Positions 12,481 to 53,090 of a stretch of 64,000 nucleotides of DNA are shown here, one piece after another (position 1 is the stretch's first letter; every line of letters starts with the position of its first letter). The notes below the pieces were generated by a model that did no database searches, was not told where the DNA came from, and was given only the letters and a program-made list of their open reading frames with translations. A program made the translations under genes and the position numbers. Source of the stretch: Tubiluchus corallicola (Eukaryota > Priapulida > Priapulimorpha > Priapulimorphida > Tubiluchidae); the NCBI GenBank assembly GCA_030141605.1, contig JAQGDQ010000534.1, positions 1-64,000 of the forward strand, in the 5' to 3' direction.

Positions 12481-13945
12481 TGATTACGCAGTGATAAAAA
12501 GCCCGAGTACATCTCATTATATTAGACCCAAAGGTCATGGGTGTCATGACACTTTTGCAGTGCACTAAGATTTTAACTCTTAGGGAGCTGATTTGCACTA
12601 TTACTAAACTCTAATATTGGAATGAACCATATTTTCCACTGTAAATCGAAAAAACATCCACGAAAATTTTTAAAAAATAGTATTTTCGAAAGCGCAAAAG
12701 TTTTTATTTCTTGCACTAGTGTTGTTTTGATATGAAAAGCGACAAATGAGTCGCGTCAATCTTTGAAACTGTGACGCACGGCGAACATGTGTAAAAATCG
12801 AAAAAAACGAAGATAACAAAGATTTCTTGTGCTGCGTAAATTCTTCAGTAAGGAAAATTGAAATTGAGATAAAATTGAATCTTGAGAGCAGATTTCTTTC
12901 ATTTTAAAATTCTGCTTGCCCATTTTTACACAATAGTCGTAATTAGCATGCGATGATGAAACGGAATTTTTATAGACTCAAACAAAGTCAAATTTAGAAA
13001 ATAGCAACAAAATGCGAACGGCCAAAATGTAGATTTAAGGCTTCAACATCAGAATCAATGTGATTATCAGTTGTTTTTGTTACATGAATCAAAAAGTAAA
13101 TACCGAACCATTGTTATTTTATTTAGTGTTACCCGAATCCTTAGCACGCTAATTGTAAGAGGATGCTTTCAGGAGAACGCTTCAGAAGTTGAGACACTAA
13201 TTTCGTAATCGTATGATAAATTATAATATGCCTTGGAAAAATTATGCGGTTCAATTCGTAAAAATATAAATAGCACCAAGTCATATAACGAAGATTTAAA
13301 TAACACAAATCTTCCTACCTTAGAAGACGGCAAATTTGAAGATTTTTCGAAAAAGTGGAAAGCAACTGGAGATTTTAAACCGCAATAAATAAAGCAGATT
13401 GTGGTCACTGTGACACTAAATTTTTTTCTCGAAAAAAGTTACACAGATATAGTTAAATGTTAAAGCAGTTTTGTAGTTACTTTACTAATTCATAGCAGCG
13501 AAATAACATTTGCTAAGCTTGGTTGATCGTCAGAATTGTTTTCCATGCAAAATTGCTTGTTAAAGAGATTGTTTGTATGTGGTAGCATTTTCTTAATTTT
13601 TGTCAGTAACATTAAAATTTACCGATCGTTTTACTTACTTTGACAAACCAAAAGTGTACCATGAGGCCGTAAGAATTGAGCTCAAATTGTAAGACTTGCG
13701 ATAAAACTGTGGAAGTTGTGAGGTCTGAATAGCATCCAACAGACTCAAAATTGTAAACATATTTACAAAATCTATAGGGTATATCAGCAATATCAACTTT
13801 AAAAAAAGCAACTTTTGTCACAAACATAACATAGTGTATTGAAAGTTTGAACATTGGATACCAGAAACCAGCCGTTACTGCCGAATTTAACGCATTATCA
13901 AAGTGATATAATTTTGCCAGGAAATGGAACATTTTGGTTTCATGT

Positions 13946-13995
<50 letters not shown>

Positions 13996-14640
13996 TTATT
14001 TATTTATTTATTTTCGGAGTTTTTCCACTGTGCAACAAATACATTTTAGTTGAGAACAGATATATACTACTGGGTATCAAGAATATAGTTACATAGATAG
14101 TTAGTTCAAAAACACAAGTAATTCATTAGTTAACACTCAAAATTGAAATACACAAAGCTCACAGAGTAAAGAAGCGATACCAGAAACAATTATCAATGTA
14201 CATCATCCTATTAGTTATACAAAAGTATGATTGTTCAATAACTGGTGTTTAAGTCAAAAGTCCAAAATTCAAAATAATTCAGGTTACAATTCAATATGCG
14301 ATTACACGTACAATCAATTAGTCAAACGTTTGGTAGACTTTATGTAGTTCTGAAACAATTTGAAGAGAATGTCACTGGTTGGATGACCTGATCTGAGTTC
14401 ATGAAAAATATTGTTGTTTATAATAGCAGGTCTAGGGCTTCATTTAGGCATAGTATGCTAGTAACTAGTTTATTTTGTAAATGGAGTTAGAAAGTTTACT
14501 TGCCTTCATAATGAAAAAGTATTTTCTCTGGATTCTTTATTACTGTTGTAATAGATGGCTTTTAAAATGATAATGACTTTGTTAATATTCATTTAGGTAA
14601 TAGGAAATCAACAATATTAATGACTTTATAAACGAGAAAA
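12481..14640. other. No recognised gene; CA/TA microsatellite at 13951-14013
   Basis: AT-rich intergenic sequence. A compound (CA)n(TA)n(TTTA)n tract lies at 13951-14013. I see no repeat family or exon I can support. Confidence 0.5.
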
Positions 14641-14823
14641 ATTTGCACATCATCACTTTGGAAGGGCTAGAGAAAACCGATGTCCACTCGCTGCGCAAAT
14701 TACATCGGATGATAATGGTGAATTGTTGTTGAAACAGCCAAAGACAGAAAACAAAAGTGTGAATAAAAATAGAACCGTGTTTTGCTTATTCCGGGAACGG
14801 TTGCTTATTTTACGTTTTTCAAG

Positions 14824-14826
<3 letters not shown>
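14640..14826 (+). promoter_or_regulatory. Presumed BBS7 promoter/5' UTR
   Basis: The 180 bp before the BBS7 start contain no TATA box. A GTTGCT half-site like one arm of the RFX X-box lies at about 14800-14805, just upstream of the ATG. The second arm does not match, so an RFX site is only a weak suggestion. RFX control of BBS genes is established knowledge in other animals. Confidence 0.3.
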
Positions 14827-43206
<28,380 letters not shown>

Positions 43207-43285
43207 ATTTGTAATTAATTTTCCACTTGAATTCATGCTAATTATATGTTGCGTGTGCTTATTAAGAAAGCGTTAAAATCATTTT

Positions 43286-43937
43286 TGTGTTTGCAAATCA
43301 AAACCATCCGTAAGTCGGCATAGTTAAAACTGCGTTATGATGCATTCGAAGTAGAATGTACGAAAAATTGGATCAAATCTTTTATAAAAACAATAGGCTA
43401 AATATATTGGACTTTTATATTTTAAATCAACGTTAAATCATCACGAAAAGGCTTGAGCAAAAATACTAGAGATTTAATTTAAAACCCTGTTCCCACTTCT
43501 CTGGCTAAAACTAGTAATGCAATTGTAAAACTCCTACTTTCAAAGTCCGATTGTAACTCGTGGAAGCTGCCATTATGCTTGCACTTTTTTCTCTTGCCAA
43601 GTCCAGATCTTCATCTGGAAAACCCATCTACTGGATTTAAACATAACTTCAACTTGCTCTTGCAGAATCCATAGCAACCAACATCTGTGCAATTGCTAAG
43701 TGTTTTGTAGAAACGCGACAAAAAACAATAGCTGACTTTAACAGTGTTTTTCTCAAGGTTGTTTTTCAGTGTGCAGCCTGCACCTCAACTTCAACGTGGA
43801 TTATCTCAGCTTAGAAATAACATAGAGCGATGAACTTGGTATTAAAATGATCCTCGTGAAATGAAGATTCAGGATATGTGAATGACTAGAAAAGCTTAAT
43901 TGTCGACTTATTGAGAATTTTGCTATGCAAACACACA
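43286..43937 (-). mobile_element. MITE, family 5 (inverted), just after BBS7
   Basis: TGTGTTTGCAAATCAAAACC at the left, TTTTGCTATGCAAACACACA at the right; CATTTTT occurs at both flanks and is a candidate target duplication. It begins 80 bp after the BBS7 stop, so the BBS7 3' UTR probably ends in or before it. Confidence 0.75.
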
Positions 43938-44345
43938 TTTTTGTTTCAATTGTGTGACTGATTTTATTTTGCATTTCAAGATTTTGTAAAGTGCAAAACA
44001 AAATATTTACATAAAAACACTCAGCATAAACATCTTCTATCAGTAGACCTGGTGGTTTGCTTACATGTTAACAATTCTATCCTGATTTGTGCTGTACTCA
44101 ATCAAGTTCCAAATCCAGGCGAAGTTAAATCCGGCCTTTGGTTGAAATCAGTCTAAAATTTAACAATGTATAAATAGTTGCTTGTGTGAAATTGGCAAAA
44201 ATGGATTGGCACACGTATTGTCACTTGCACTGCAACGCGCTAATGAAATTAACTAAGCAAACAACTCACTAGTGTAAATTTCAAAGTCGTGTGTATATCT
44301 CTTCCACCCCAGTAAGAAGATTAGTTCTTGTTGGCATAAGAAGAA

Positions 44346-44420
44346 AGCAGTGAAGAGCACGTTCCTTAGCCAAGGCTGCTTACAAGGCAAGCACTTGACC
44401 AACTGAGCCACCCAAGTAGA
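44346..44420 (-). pseudogene. tRNA-Thr-like fragment
   Basis: On the minus strand GGGTGGCTCAGTTGGTCAAG resembles a tRNA 5' half and is followed by an anticodon loop CTTGTAA (anticodon TGT, Thr). The T-arm is missing, so it is a fragment or SINE head rather than a working gene. Confidence 0.35.
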
Positions 44421-44449
44421 TCTATTCCAGTAAACTACTTTTCCAGTGT

Positions 44450-44799
44450 AGTTTTTTTTCTACTAGATCGGATGCCATTAACCCTTACAAGACGGTTGTA
44501 GCTTAATGTCACTGTACTACACAGACTGTGTGATACATATTACTAAAATGCATTGTAATGAAATTACCACTATCTGTCCTGAAAGTAGAAATATATGGTT
44601 TGTAATATAAATTTTAACAACTTCTAAAATAGTTTCTTGAGTGTAGTAGTGCAGTAGTAATGATGTACGGAGGTCGGATGTAAAAAAATCGTTATTAGGC
44701 CTTTCTGTACTTGCCTCCTTGATCAAACTGCCTGTAGCCCGCAGGAATTGCAGGAAAGTTTAATGTGGCCCGGCTAGTCAGATAATTTGCGCACCCCTG
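44450..44799. mobile_element. hAT MITE, 5'-truncated copy
   Basis: About 350 bp closely matching the right part of the complete element at 53536-54035, sharing CTACTAGATCGGATGCC and ending AATTTGCGCACCCCTG. The left terminus is missing. Confidence 0.8.
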
Positions 44800-45128
44800 T
44801 CATACACAATCATTGCAAACATAGAAATGAGAGAACAACATTTGTATGCCTATATTATTCATATATATGTACTATAAATGTGTGGTACTGCGCCATTGAG
44901 GATACAATACAATTTCCCACTGCTGGTTTGAAAAGAGAACAATAAAAATTCACTCCCTGCCAGGTTTTGAACTTGGGCCTCCTGCAGATTTCAAGTATTT
45001 ATTTATAACTTAAAATGATTCAGCATTTCTTTGCTACAGATAAGTTTGGAAATCAATGGTACAATTTCAATATTTTATATAAGCTGAGGTAAAAGAAGTT
45101 TAGTGGTAGTTACATTATCATGCTTGCT
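44800..45128. other. Intergenic, no recognised feature
   Basis: AT-rich. A possible B-box-like word lies on the minus strand near 44965-44990, but no tRNA fold accompanies it. Confidence 0.5.
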
Positions 45129-45789
45129 AAAAGGGAAGAAAAGGGATACCTGAAGTAGGTTTCAGAAAAATCGTCTTAAAAAGTATGTTACTTTATAGCA
45201 ATTCGATGCATATATAGTATTGCTCATATGTTGTTTTCATTTTTAATCTCCCGCAATACTGTTGCGACCGCGCCATTACATGACGTCATATACGTACAGT
45301 GTAAATCGGGGGAAGAAAAGGAAATGTTAAATTATGTCCCAAAAAACTTTCCATGCAAAGTTATGTTACTTAGCATTTTGCTTACCTGTTAGAAAGGCTT
45401 ATGTAACTAGAAAAGAAAATTCTTAATTATTTAAAATGCTTTCACCAATTGGTAAAATGTCGCTAACTCACCCTCCAGGGTGCACCACTTACTAATCAAA
45501 AATGTATTTTTAATCTTATTGACAAGATGCAGTAATTTAGAATTTTACTTAATTAGTGACGTGTGCGCTACGAATGCTCTGATTATTTTCTCAAACTTTA
45601 CACAATGTTATCTAAGCTTTCAAACGACTTAACGTCAAAATGGCTGCGCTTAACGGTCATTGCAGGAGTTTAATACAGCGCTACTGCCAACTCAAGCCCT
45701 GCATGCAAAAAGACAGTATGTAAGTGGTATAAAATTTTAAGACGAATTTTTTTAAGCTTTATGTAAGTGGAGGGGTTTCTCATGCTTTA
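45129..45789 (+). mobile_element. TTAA-type MITE, family 4
   Basis: AAGGGATACCTGAAGTAGGT at the left through CACCCTCCAGGGTGCACCAC to GGGGTTTCTCATGCTTTAG. The ends have diverged, so TTAA is no longer clean. Confidence 0.75.
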
Positions 45790-46615
45790 GGGTAAATTAT
45801 GAAAAACTTTTCAAGATGGCTGGTTTAAATTTAACTTTTCCTATGTAATAGTGGTCAAACCTAAAATTACATACTGGTTTTTAGCAAGCCAATCAACAAT
45901 ACTTTGTTAAATTCACCCTACGCGACTTAGTAAAAATTGTCATTCACGTTACGTAGTTAGGTTGCTTATATCGCTTGTTTGTCTGGAGTGTTTATATTTC
46001 TTGTTGTATTAAAATCTGCATAATTCCGTCCAATCTAAGTCACAAATAACAACTCCGTCCTGCATTCCATTGTAAAGCAAGTTTGTACTTGTTTATATTT
46101 GTTTACACTTGTTTGTTCTATTTATTAATGTATTGTTGTAATGTTATTGTACAGTATTAATGCTACCAATAAGTGTAATATTAAGTAAACAGAGTAAACA
46201 AATTATGTGGTCCTAGGGAGGTATTTGCAGTCCACATACATGCATACTGTATAAAATGCTTGTAGAACGAGACTATGAGTTCAGATCCAAATCCACATTC
46301 ATGATTGCATTTCTCACTTGACTATGTTTGGTCCAGTGTGGATTTGCTCATAGTCCTTTAATTTTGATTCTCTGAAAATGAAACGGAATTTCGGTGTTAG
46401 TGTCGTTTCACTATTTATCACTCACAGACACAGATGTGTATTGCATTTTCTTTGATTATTCTATCAAACCAGTTTTTTACTAATAAATGTGAATTTGTTT
46501 GCAAAATTGCATTTCCTTTTACATTTTTGTTTGACAATTACGAAGAAATATCACATTTCAAAATACGTCTGGTGACTATACCCTTCCCTGCCTGCGCTGT
46601 ACCATTTTTCTTACT
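45790..46615. other. Intergenic, no recognised feature
   Basis: AT-rich with GTTTATA-type words at 46085-46130. No exon or repeat family identified. Confidence 0.5.
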
Positions 46616-46754
46616 CAGGACTGGCTCTACCGGTAGGCTAACTAGGCCGTTGCCTACGGCGCTATATTTTAGGGAACGTCAAATCCTGGAAGTAATTCTT
46701 TCACATTTTAAATTTTGTGTAAATAATTAGCATAGTGTATGTGCAACTTCTTAA

Positions 46755-47293
46755 AGGAAAACCGGACGATTGTGTATTAGTTCAGAATGAAGAATACTCT
46801 AAAATATCGAAAACTACAATAGCTTTTTTTAAATCAAAGCTTAGATTAAATAATAATTACCTCGGGTGCTCAAATTTTGTTAAACTTTCAAAGTTACGCG
46901 CGGCTCAGTGAATCTACTAAGATTGGCAGTGGCGACTTTTTATCACGTTCGCGTGGCCGACAAATAGAAGGCGTTGCCGTGATAAGCATGATCATGAACT
47001 GCAGTGTTAGTTTCTGACGTCATATGACGTAGAGCCCACTTTCGTGACATCGCGCGTTTAAGCAGTAACACTTACACAAACGTGCTTGACGAGTGAGGGA
47101 GAACGCCTGCCATTGCACAAACTGTGGTTAGTTTCTGACGTAAGCAGTAGCTGTGTTTGGCTGTCGTTAATTAACTATCTAAGCTAATTATTCAAATATA
47201 AGAAACAACTGCTAACTTTTATAAGCAAGAAAACGTATATTTTGAATAATGAATTAAAATGAGATTGAGTCTAAACAATCATCCGGTTTTGCT
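46755..47293 (+). mobile_element. TTAA-type MITE, family 1 (complete)
   Basis: AGGAAAACCGGACGATTGTG...AATCATCCGGTTTTGCT, flanked by TTAA on both sides (46751-46754, 47294-47297). 539 bp, non-coding. Confidence 0.82.
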
Positions 47294-47549
47294 TTAAGTG
47301 CACAATGAACTAGTTGCGTTATTTTCCAGTATAAATGTACGATTTATCGATAACAGAAAGCGTTTTCCCACAACAAGCACTCTATTTTTGCTTTATCTGG
47401 TTTCCTAAGATTACGTCATTTCTGACACTACGTCACGCAGACTTTACCTACGTATTAACCTGCTTTTGCCCGCAGTTTCTACATAAGTACTTATAGAATA
47501 TTACTCTTCGTTAGTAAAAAAATTCTTGCAATAACATTTATCTAACTAT

Positions 47550-47935
47550 ATGTGTGTGTGCGTGTGCGTGTGTGTGTGTAAGAGAGAGAGAGGAGGGAGA
47601 GGGAGAGAGAGAGGGGAAGGAGAGGATGAGATGGAGAGAGAGGAGGGAGAGAGAGACAGATATGGAGAGAGAGAGGGAGATGGAGAGAGAGAGGAGGGGG
47701 AGAAAGAGAGATGGAGAGAGAGAGAGGGGGGGTTGAGAGAGAGGAGGGGAGAAAGAGAGACAGAGAGAGAGAAAAAGAGATGGAGAGACGGGGAGAGAGA
47801 TAGGAGGGAGATGGAAAGAGATGGAGAGACGGGGAGAGAGAAAGGAGGAAGGAGGGAGATGGAAAGAGAGAAGGGGGAGAAAGAGAGATGGAGAGAGAGG
47901 AGAGAGATGGAGAGAAACAGAGAGAGTTGGATAAA
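47550..47935. repeat. GT then GA microsatellite
   Basis: (TG)n followed by degenerate (GA)n with GGAGA words; source of Arg/Glu-rich open frames. Confidence 0.97.
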
Positions 47936-48479
47936 TGCTATTGTATATAACTAAATTTATAAGAATCGAAAGGCAAAAAACCTTGTGACTTATATAGAGT
48001 ACATTGTAGTCTTATATCCAATTACAAATTCAGACAGTAGAAGCTGTAGATAGGGATACGTAATTAACTATACTTAATTAGTGCACATGCATAAGCATCA
48101 ATAAAATATCATTATACTTTATCATAATAGTATACAAGAGAAAGTCAGTATTGGATGCGTGGTGGGGAAGGGGTTGTGGGGAGAGGGCACTAAAACAGTT
48201 TTGCCCAGGGCGTCAAACTACGTAAAGCCGGCCCTGTCCTTGCACACCAGTACAAAAATGTCCCATGTTACATTCCTTCTACCCTCGAACAATCAGGACT
48301 TGGAACAAGCTCTCCAGCCAGAGCAGTAAAGGCGAGTTCTTTTGAGATGTTCTGGCAAGTGTCACTTGATGCCATTAGAGGCCTTTTCATATGGGTAGAT
48401 TGTAAAAAAATTACACGTTTCTAAATGCACGCTAATAAACCACATCGAGCACGTTGTTCCTTTGTGATATTGGCAGTAC

Positions 48480-48660
48480 TTTCTCTACCTTGCAACAGAC
48501 GCTACCACAGTGCTTATGTCGGACATGTGCGCATAGCCGCATGCGCACAACAGCCAAACATCACGTTGCTGGGGCCGTAAGGGCACTGTGCTGTGCTGTT
48601 AAGTAAACAGTACTACCCTCACGTGCTCTGGTTGCGTACAAGTATAAAGAAAGAACTAAC
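48480..48660 (+). promoter_or_regulatory. CpG-containing promoter-like block
   Basis: Contains the palindromic CGCATGCGCA (48539-48548), an NRF1-like word, a CACGTG E-box near 48620 and a TATAAA near 48643. It lies 440 bp upstream of LRR copy A. Assignment to that gene is inference. Confidence 0.35.
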
Positions 48661-49903
48661 GAAAAAAGAGACTTAATATATTGAATATTATCGATAATAT
48701 TGAGTGAAAACGGGGTGCTGCAGTTCCACAGTACCTATAGACAAGCCGTCACTGGGTCCGTTGCTCTTAACCAGAACATTCTACCCGGAAAACTTATCAT
48801 TGTTTCAAGAATTGCTTTGTTATACACGTGCAAGCAACAAACAATGTAATATAACGCTCTTCGTCAAACAACAATTGACATTCCAATCCCGGAAGTGTTC
48901 TATGTAGCATTCGATTTTTTCCATTACAGGTAATTATAGTCGTTGAGTGAAAAATACAGATTTTCACAATCTAATGAGTCGTGAGAGCGTTTTTGCGTTA
49001 AAAAAATTCATACATACGTATATGGTGAGTGAAAACTATGGATTTTCGTAATGAGTGGTGAAAGTGACATTCATGAATTAACACAAAAATGGCGGATACT
49101 AATGTCGCATTGCACGTCGGAATTGCGACGGTTTATCTGCAACTGTTGACTTCAATTACTTTCGGATATGATGAGAATTTATGTGACTTTTTCCAGAAAA
49201 AATTACTGACGTTTATAGGCCTGTGTACGTTGATATATTGCGCGAAATTGGCTGCAAGGCTACGTACTCGGTGCCTTCATGTAAAGTGGAATGTCGATAC
49301 CAATGGAGTGATTTTTACAAGAAGAAAACTGGGCCTGCGCAATGAGGATACAGTGAACTCGAGCTGCAAAGTGTCAATCAACACATGCCTAAAGAATTAG
49401 ACATACTGGACATTTACACCTATCAGGAGAGAAAGCTACCACACGATTTTCTGAGAGGACGTACGATAAATCATTTAGGATTGATACATTTTGCGATTGA
49501 CAAGCTTGAAGATGATGACATTACAGCTGCAGACGTTAGACACATAAATCTGTTTTACTTCGCAGGAATGACAACGATCGAGTCGCGTGCTTTTGCAAGG
49601 TGGAATGGGTTAAAAGTCATAAATGTGAGGAGCGATTAATTTAACTAAAGCAGACTTAGATTTGAGTTCAAATCCAAACATTAGAATGATTAGTTTGTAC
49701 AACACAGGGTTGCAGCACATGGCTATGCCAAAGCTACATCTATTCATTCATTCCAGTTGAGTCAGCATAGGCATTTCAGGTACTTCTGTATTTTTATTAG
49801 TAATTTGGCAGTATTACGTATATATAGGTACTATCTGAGCACTGGCATTATATGAATAAAAACAATATAAAGACATAATAATATAACACATACAATATAA
49901 AAA

Positions 49904-50362
49904 AAGACTATGGCCAAATCACGTTGAAAACACCGGTTCTCGTCTGATCACCGAAGTTAAGCAACGTAGAGCCTGGTTAGTACTTGGATGGGTAACCGCC
50001 TACGAATACCAGGTGCTGTAGGCTTGCGGGATGCCCTGCTAGATGGAGGAGCGGCACAAGCAGCCAACGGCTAGAGAGCGGAGGAGGTCAAGTGACCCAA
50101 CGGCCATGCAGCTCCTGCAGCCAACCTGGTGCCAAACGTATCGCTCCGCTTTCCTTTGGACTACACCAGGGAGGAAGAGAGGGGTTCCTGTTGTCTGGGC
50201 AACTCAGGATCTCCATACACCTTGCCCAGGCGTGCGCCCTGGAGACGTTCAAGGATCGCACTGCTCAGCCACTGTCGACGCTGCAGGTCCATCAATGTGA
50301 TCAATAACTGACTCTCTTGGCGCACACTCCATTGTCTTCCGAGACAGAAGGATGCCAACCAT
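49904..50362 (+). mobile_element. 5S-rRNA-headed SINE with target duplication
   Basis: Positions 49906-50025 are a 5S rRNA-like sequence with all three internal Pol III promoter elements recognisable (AAGTTAAGC; GCCTGGTTAGTACTTGGATG; GGTAACCGCC). It has sequence drift and no T-run terminator afterwards. It continues into a GC-rich body of about 335 bp unlike its surroundings, ending TCCGAGACAGAAGGATGCC. AATATAAAAA is duplicated on both sides (49894-49903, 50363-50372), as expected of LINE-driven retroposition. This organisation is that of SINE3-class elements. It is not a functional 5S gene. Confidence 0.8.
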
Positions 50363-51069
50363 AATATAAAAAGGAAAATTGGCTAAATTGATTTTGCTAG
50401 AGAAACCAGACTCACTGGCAAATATAATGATTTTAAATATATGCTAGAGTATACTTTATTTTAAGTCGTATCACATAAACAATAAGCATAAGCTATGAAG
50501 TGTTCACAACCAACTAATAAAAACGTAGCTAACAAATACAAGTAAAAATATACCTGTATATTTTGTATGGGTACATTTAAACCATAAATGCATTGTTTTC
50601 CAATAAATAATTTTAGTGAAACTACTAGCTATATTTTTATACAACTATAATACTACATTTTTTATAATATATAGGCATAAACATATCACCCGATAGCGAC
50701 ATTGAATATTTTGACATAAAACCGCCATCACCATGGAAGATGGCCATAAAGACCACACGAAATAATGAATTTTTTTGATGATCGTGACCAGGTCTTCGAA
50801 CATAAGGCAAAATAAAAAAGAATTGCCTCTTTCAAGCTGTAGTTATTATTCCTATGACCGTAGTGGATTCGCATTGAAAGTGTAACGTGCAGGCGTGAAC
50901 AAACATATCGGAAATTACAGCCTGACGTAGCGGCGATGAAACTGCGTCTGTAAACACTTTTGTACGATGGAGTAACACTCACGAAATGACTACACGAAAA
51001 AACAAAAACATGATTTTTCGATGTTTCTTAACAAATAATGTAGCTACTTTAATTACCTACCACTTACAG

Positions 51070-51265
51070 ATCTTTTGTGAGGCCTCTTCTAGAGTTTGGT
51101 CCAAGACATTGACTGCATTGAAGGGGTTCGGCGCAATTTTACACGCAGGCTTTTTGATCGGTGCCAATTAGGACACATCCCATATATGAGTAGACTAAAT
51201 GAAACTGGTTTGCAGACACTCGACGTGAGGCGCGTTATTTTTTATTTAAAATGGCGCATAATCTT
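51070..51265 (+). pseudogene. LINE RT C-terminal relic
   Basis: Frame starting near 51096 gives IDCIEGVRRNFTRRLF, YMSRLNETGLQTLDVRR. This is the typical region downstream of reverse transcriptase in jockey/CR1-type elements (QRRFTKRL...RL..L.L..LE.RR). It is an isolated fragment next to another LINE piece. Confidence 0.65.
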
Positions 51266-51276
51266 ACATTATGTCG

Positions 51277-51979
51277 TCAGTGCAGTCAAAAGTTGTTAAT
51301 TTCTTAGGCGTTAAGTTGGACAACATACTTACGTGGGAAGAGCAGTTCATCAACATTTATAAAAAAATAGCATTAGTACTTCGTATTTTCGACAAATCAG
51401 AGGACAGCTATCAAAACAAACAATAATTCTAATTTACAAAACTTTAATTTTGCCCCATTATTTATATGCCTGCATACTGTACCAAAATGTGAAAAGAGAG
51501 TCATACATCAAATTAAATGTACTTCAAAACTATGCTTTGCGATTAGTTAATGGTCGTTCTTTGAAATCATCTCACAATACAAGTAAATATTCTGCCACCT
51601 GTAGAACGAACAATCAATATGGAAAGAATTCCATTACTAAGCAACCAATACAACTTTGGAATTCATTACCGACATCACTAAAACACAGCAGCTCTTTATC
51701 AATATTCAAGTCTAAATTAAAAAAACATTTAATGACTCGTTTTGAGTATCCGACATACGACCACGATGATACTTACTCAAATCATAATTTCATTTTTCCT
51801 AAACTAGTTTATATTTTATTTTTGAATTTCTAGTTGCACTTATAGTTTAGCTTGCACCAGACGCATTTGCCCAGAACAGTGTATGTTTTTTATACGAACT
51901 AACAATGATTGTCTGTCTTTTATTATGATGGTCAATGTTTTTAAAATGGCAAATAAAGATTTTACTACTACTACTACTT
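51277..51979 (+). pseudogene. LINE 3' fragment with (ACT)n tail
   Basis: Opens with VVNFLGVKLDNILTWEEQF, the conserved RT thumb motif, then shifts frame to LILPHYLYACILYQN, LQNYALRLVNGR and, near the end, LWNSLPTSLKHSSSLSIFK. This is the classic C-terminus of CR1/L2-like non-LTR polyproteins. A short 3' UTR ends in AATAAAG followed by a (TAC)n tail, the microsatellite-like 3' end common in such LINEs. Dead by frameshift and 5' truncation. Confidence 0.85.
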
Positions 51980-51999
51980 ATAGATGAGGAGGATGCATA

Positions 52000-53090
52000 A
52001 CAGAATGATGTATGTACTGATAAAACTTTGTTAAATAAGAGAAAAAAGAAATGCGTTGTTACGGCATAAAGTCAAAAGTGAGGAGAGACGAAACTGCTGA
52101 GTCACGTGTATAGAAAATGCCCTCCTTTTACGTTCCGAGTAGCATTTTTACCATTGGTCATCGATGATTAAATTTACAAAAAACTTTACCTTTACGAGGG
52201 GGAAATGGGCGTCCCCCTCTGATATCCGGGTAAGCGCTTGTTTCAAACAAAACAGACAACCTGCAAACAACAAACGCAGGCGAAAAGGTGCATCAGACAC
52301 GTGGATTAATAAGAACTATAAATGCCTTTATTAAAACTCATAAAGATACAAAATAACACCAAACTCTGTAAAAAATCTAAGACAAAAGCGGCTTTCTTTC
52401 CGTCTGCTAAAAAAGTAGTCCCAACTCCTCCTTGCCAAATAATTCCACATTAACAAAAAAAGAAGAAAATCGCTGCTCCCTACATTTCTCGCGAATATTT
52501 ACCTGATTCGCGTCAACGCGAGCGTGACGTCGTCTGAGATGAACCTATAATATAACATCCCCTTTACTGTGAGAGAAAAAGTTCAATTAGACTAACAGAT
52601 GAATCTTTCGACATGAACATGCTTATAGGCATTACAGCAAATGATATACTATATACTACTCTTATACTACAGCAAATAATATAACATATAAGATCGTACA
52701 TAAACTGATAAATTTAAATTTTGAAGATTTCTTCACTTTTGGGCGAACCACCCATTTGCGACGACATAACTATGAACTTTCTATCAATTCTTCTATGATG
52801 AACATGTATAAACATGTTTTCAAGCAGAATTTGTAGTAGTATATGGAATGACCTCAGTTATGATATTATTATTTCACCCAGTCTGTCAGTTTTAAGCCAT
52901 CAAGAAAATGTTAAAAGTATCAAAAAGTGTTAAGAGCTGTTTAGACTGACAGTTTTTGTTTGTCAGTTTTAGTTCGACAGTTTAAAAACTGATCGTGTAA
53001 ACGGTACATAAGTTACAGAACTTTCTTTCTGCTTTTGTGTAAAACTGAAGCTTCACAAAGTATTGCATTTGACGTTTAACTTGGTTAATA
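52000..53090. other. Intron sequence of LRR copy A, no recognised feature
   Basis: AT-rich sequence with no exon or repeat family I can support, apart from a repeated TTAGTTCGACAG/CAGTTTTTG theme at 52940-52985. Confidence 0.45.

Larger units (their letters stand above)
46616..48236. mobile_element. hAT-like element CAGGACTGGCTCTACC...AAAGCCGGCCCTG, nested MITE
   Basis: Termini CAGGACTGGCTCTACC and GTAAAGCCGGCCCTG are inverted repeats. The subterminal GCCTA/CCCAGGGCGTCAAACTAC matches the element at 7755-9007. Inside are a complete family-1 MITE and a GA microsatellite. No 8-bp target duplication is visible, and no transposase. Confidence 0.6.

Noticed and set aside
47550-47954. Arg/Glu-rich frame
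   Set aside because: GA microsatellite inside a hAT-like element.
49906-50025. Functional 5S rRNA gene
   Set aside because: Sequence has drifted at conserved sites, there is no T-run terminator, and it is fused to a SINE body bounded by a target duplication.
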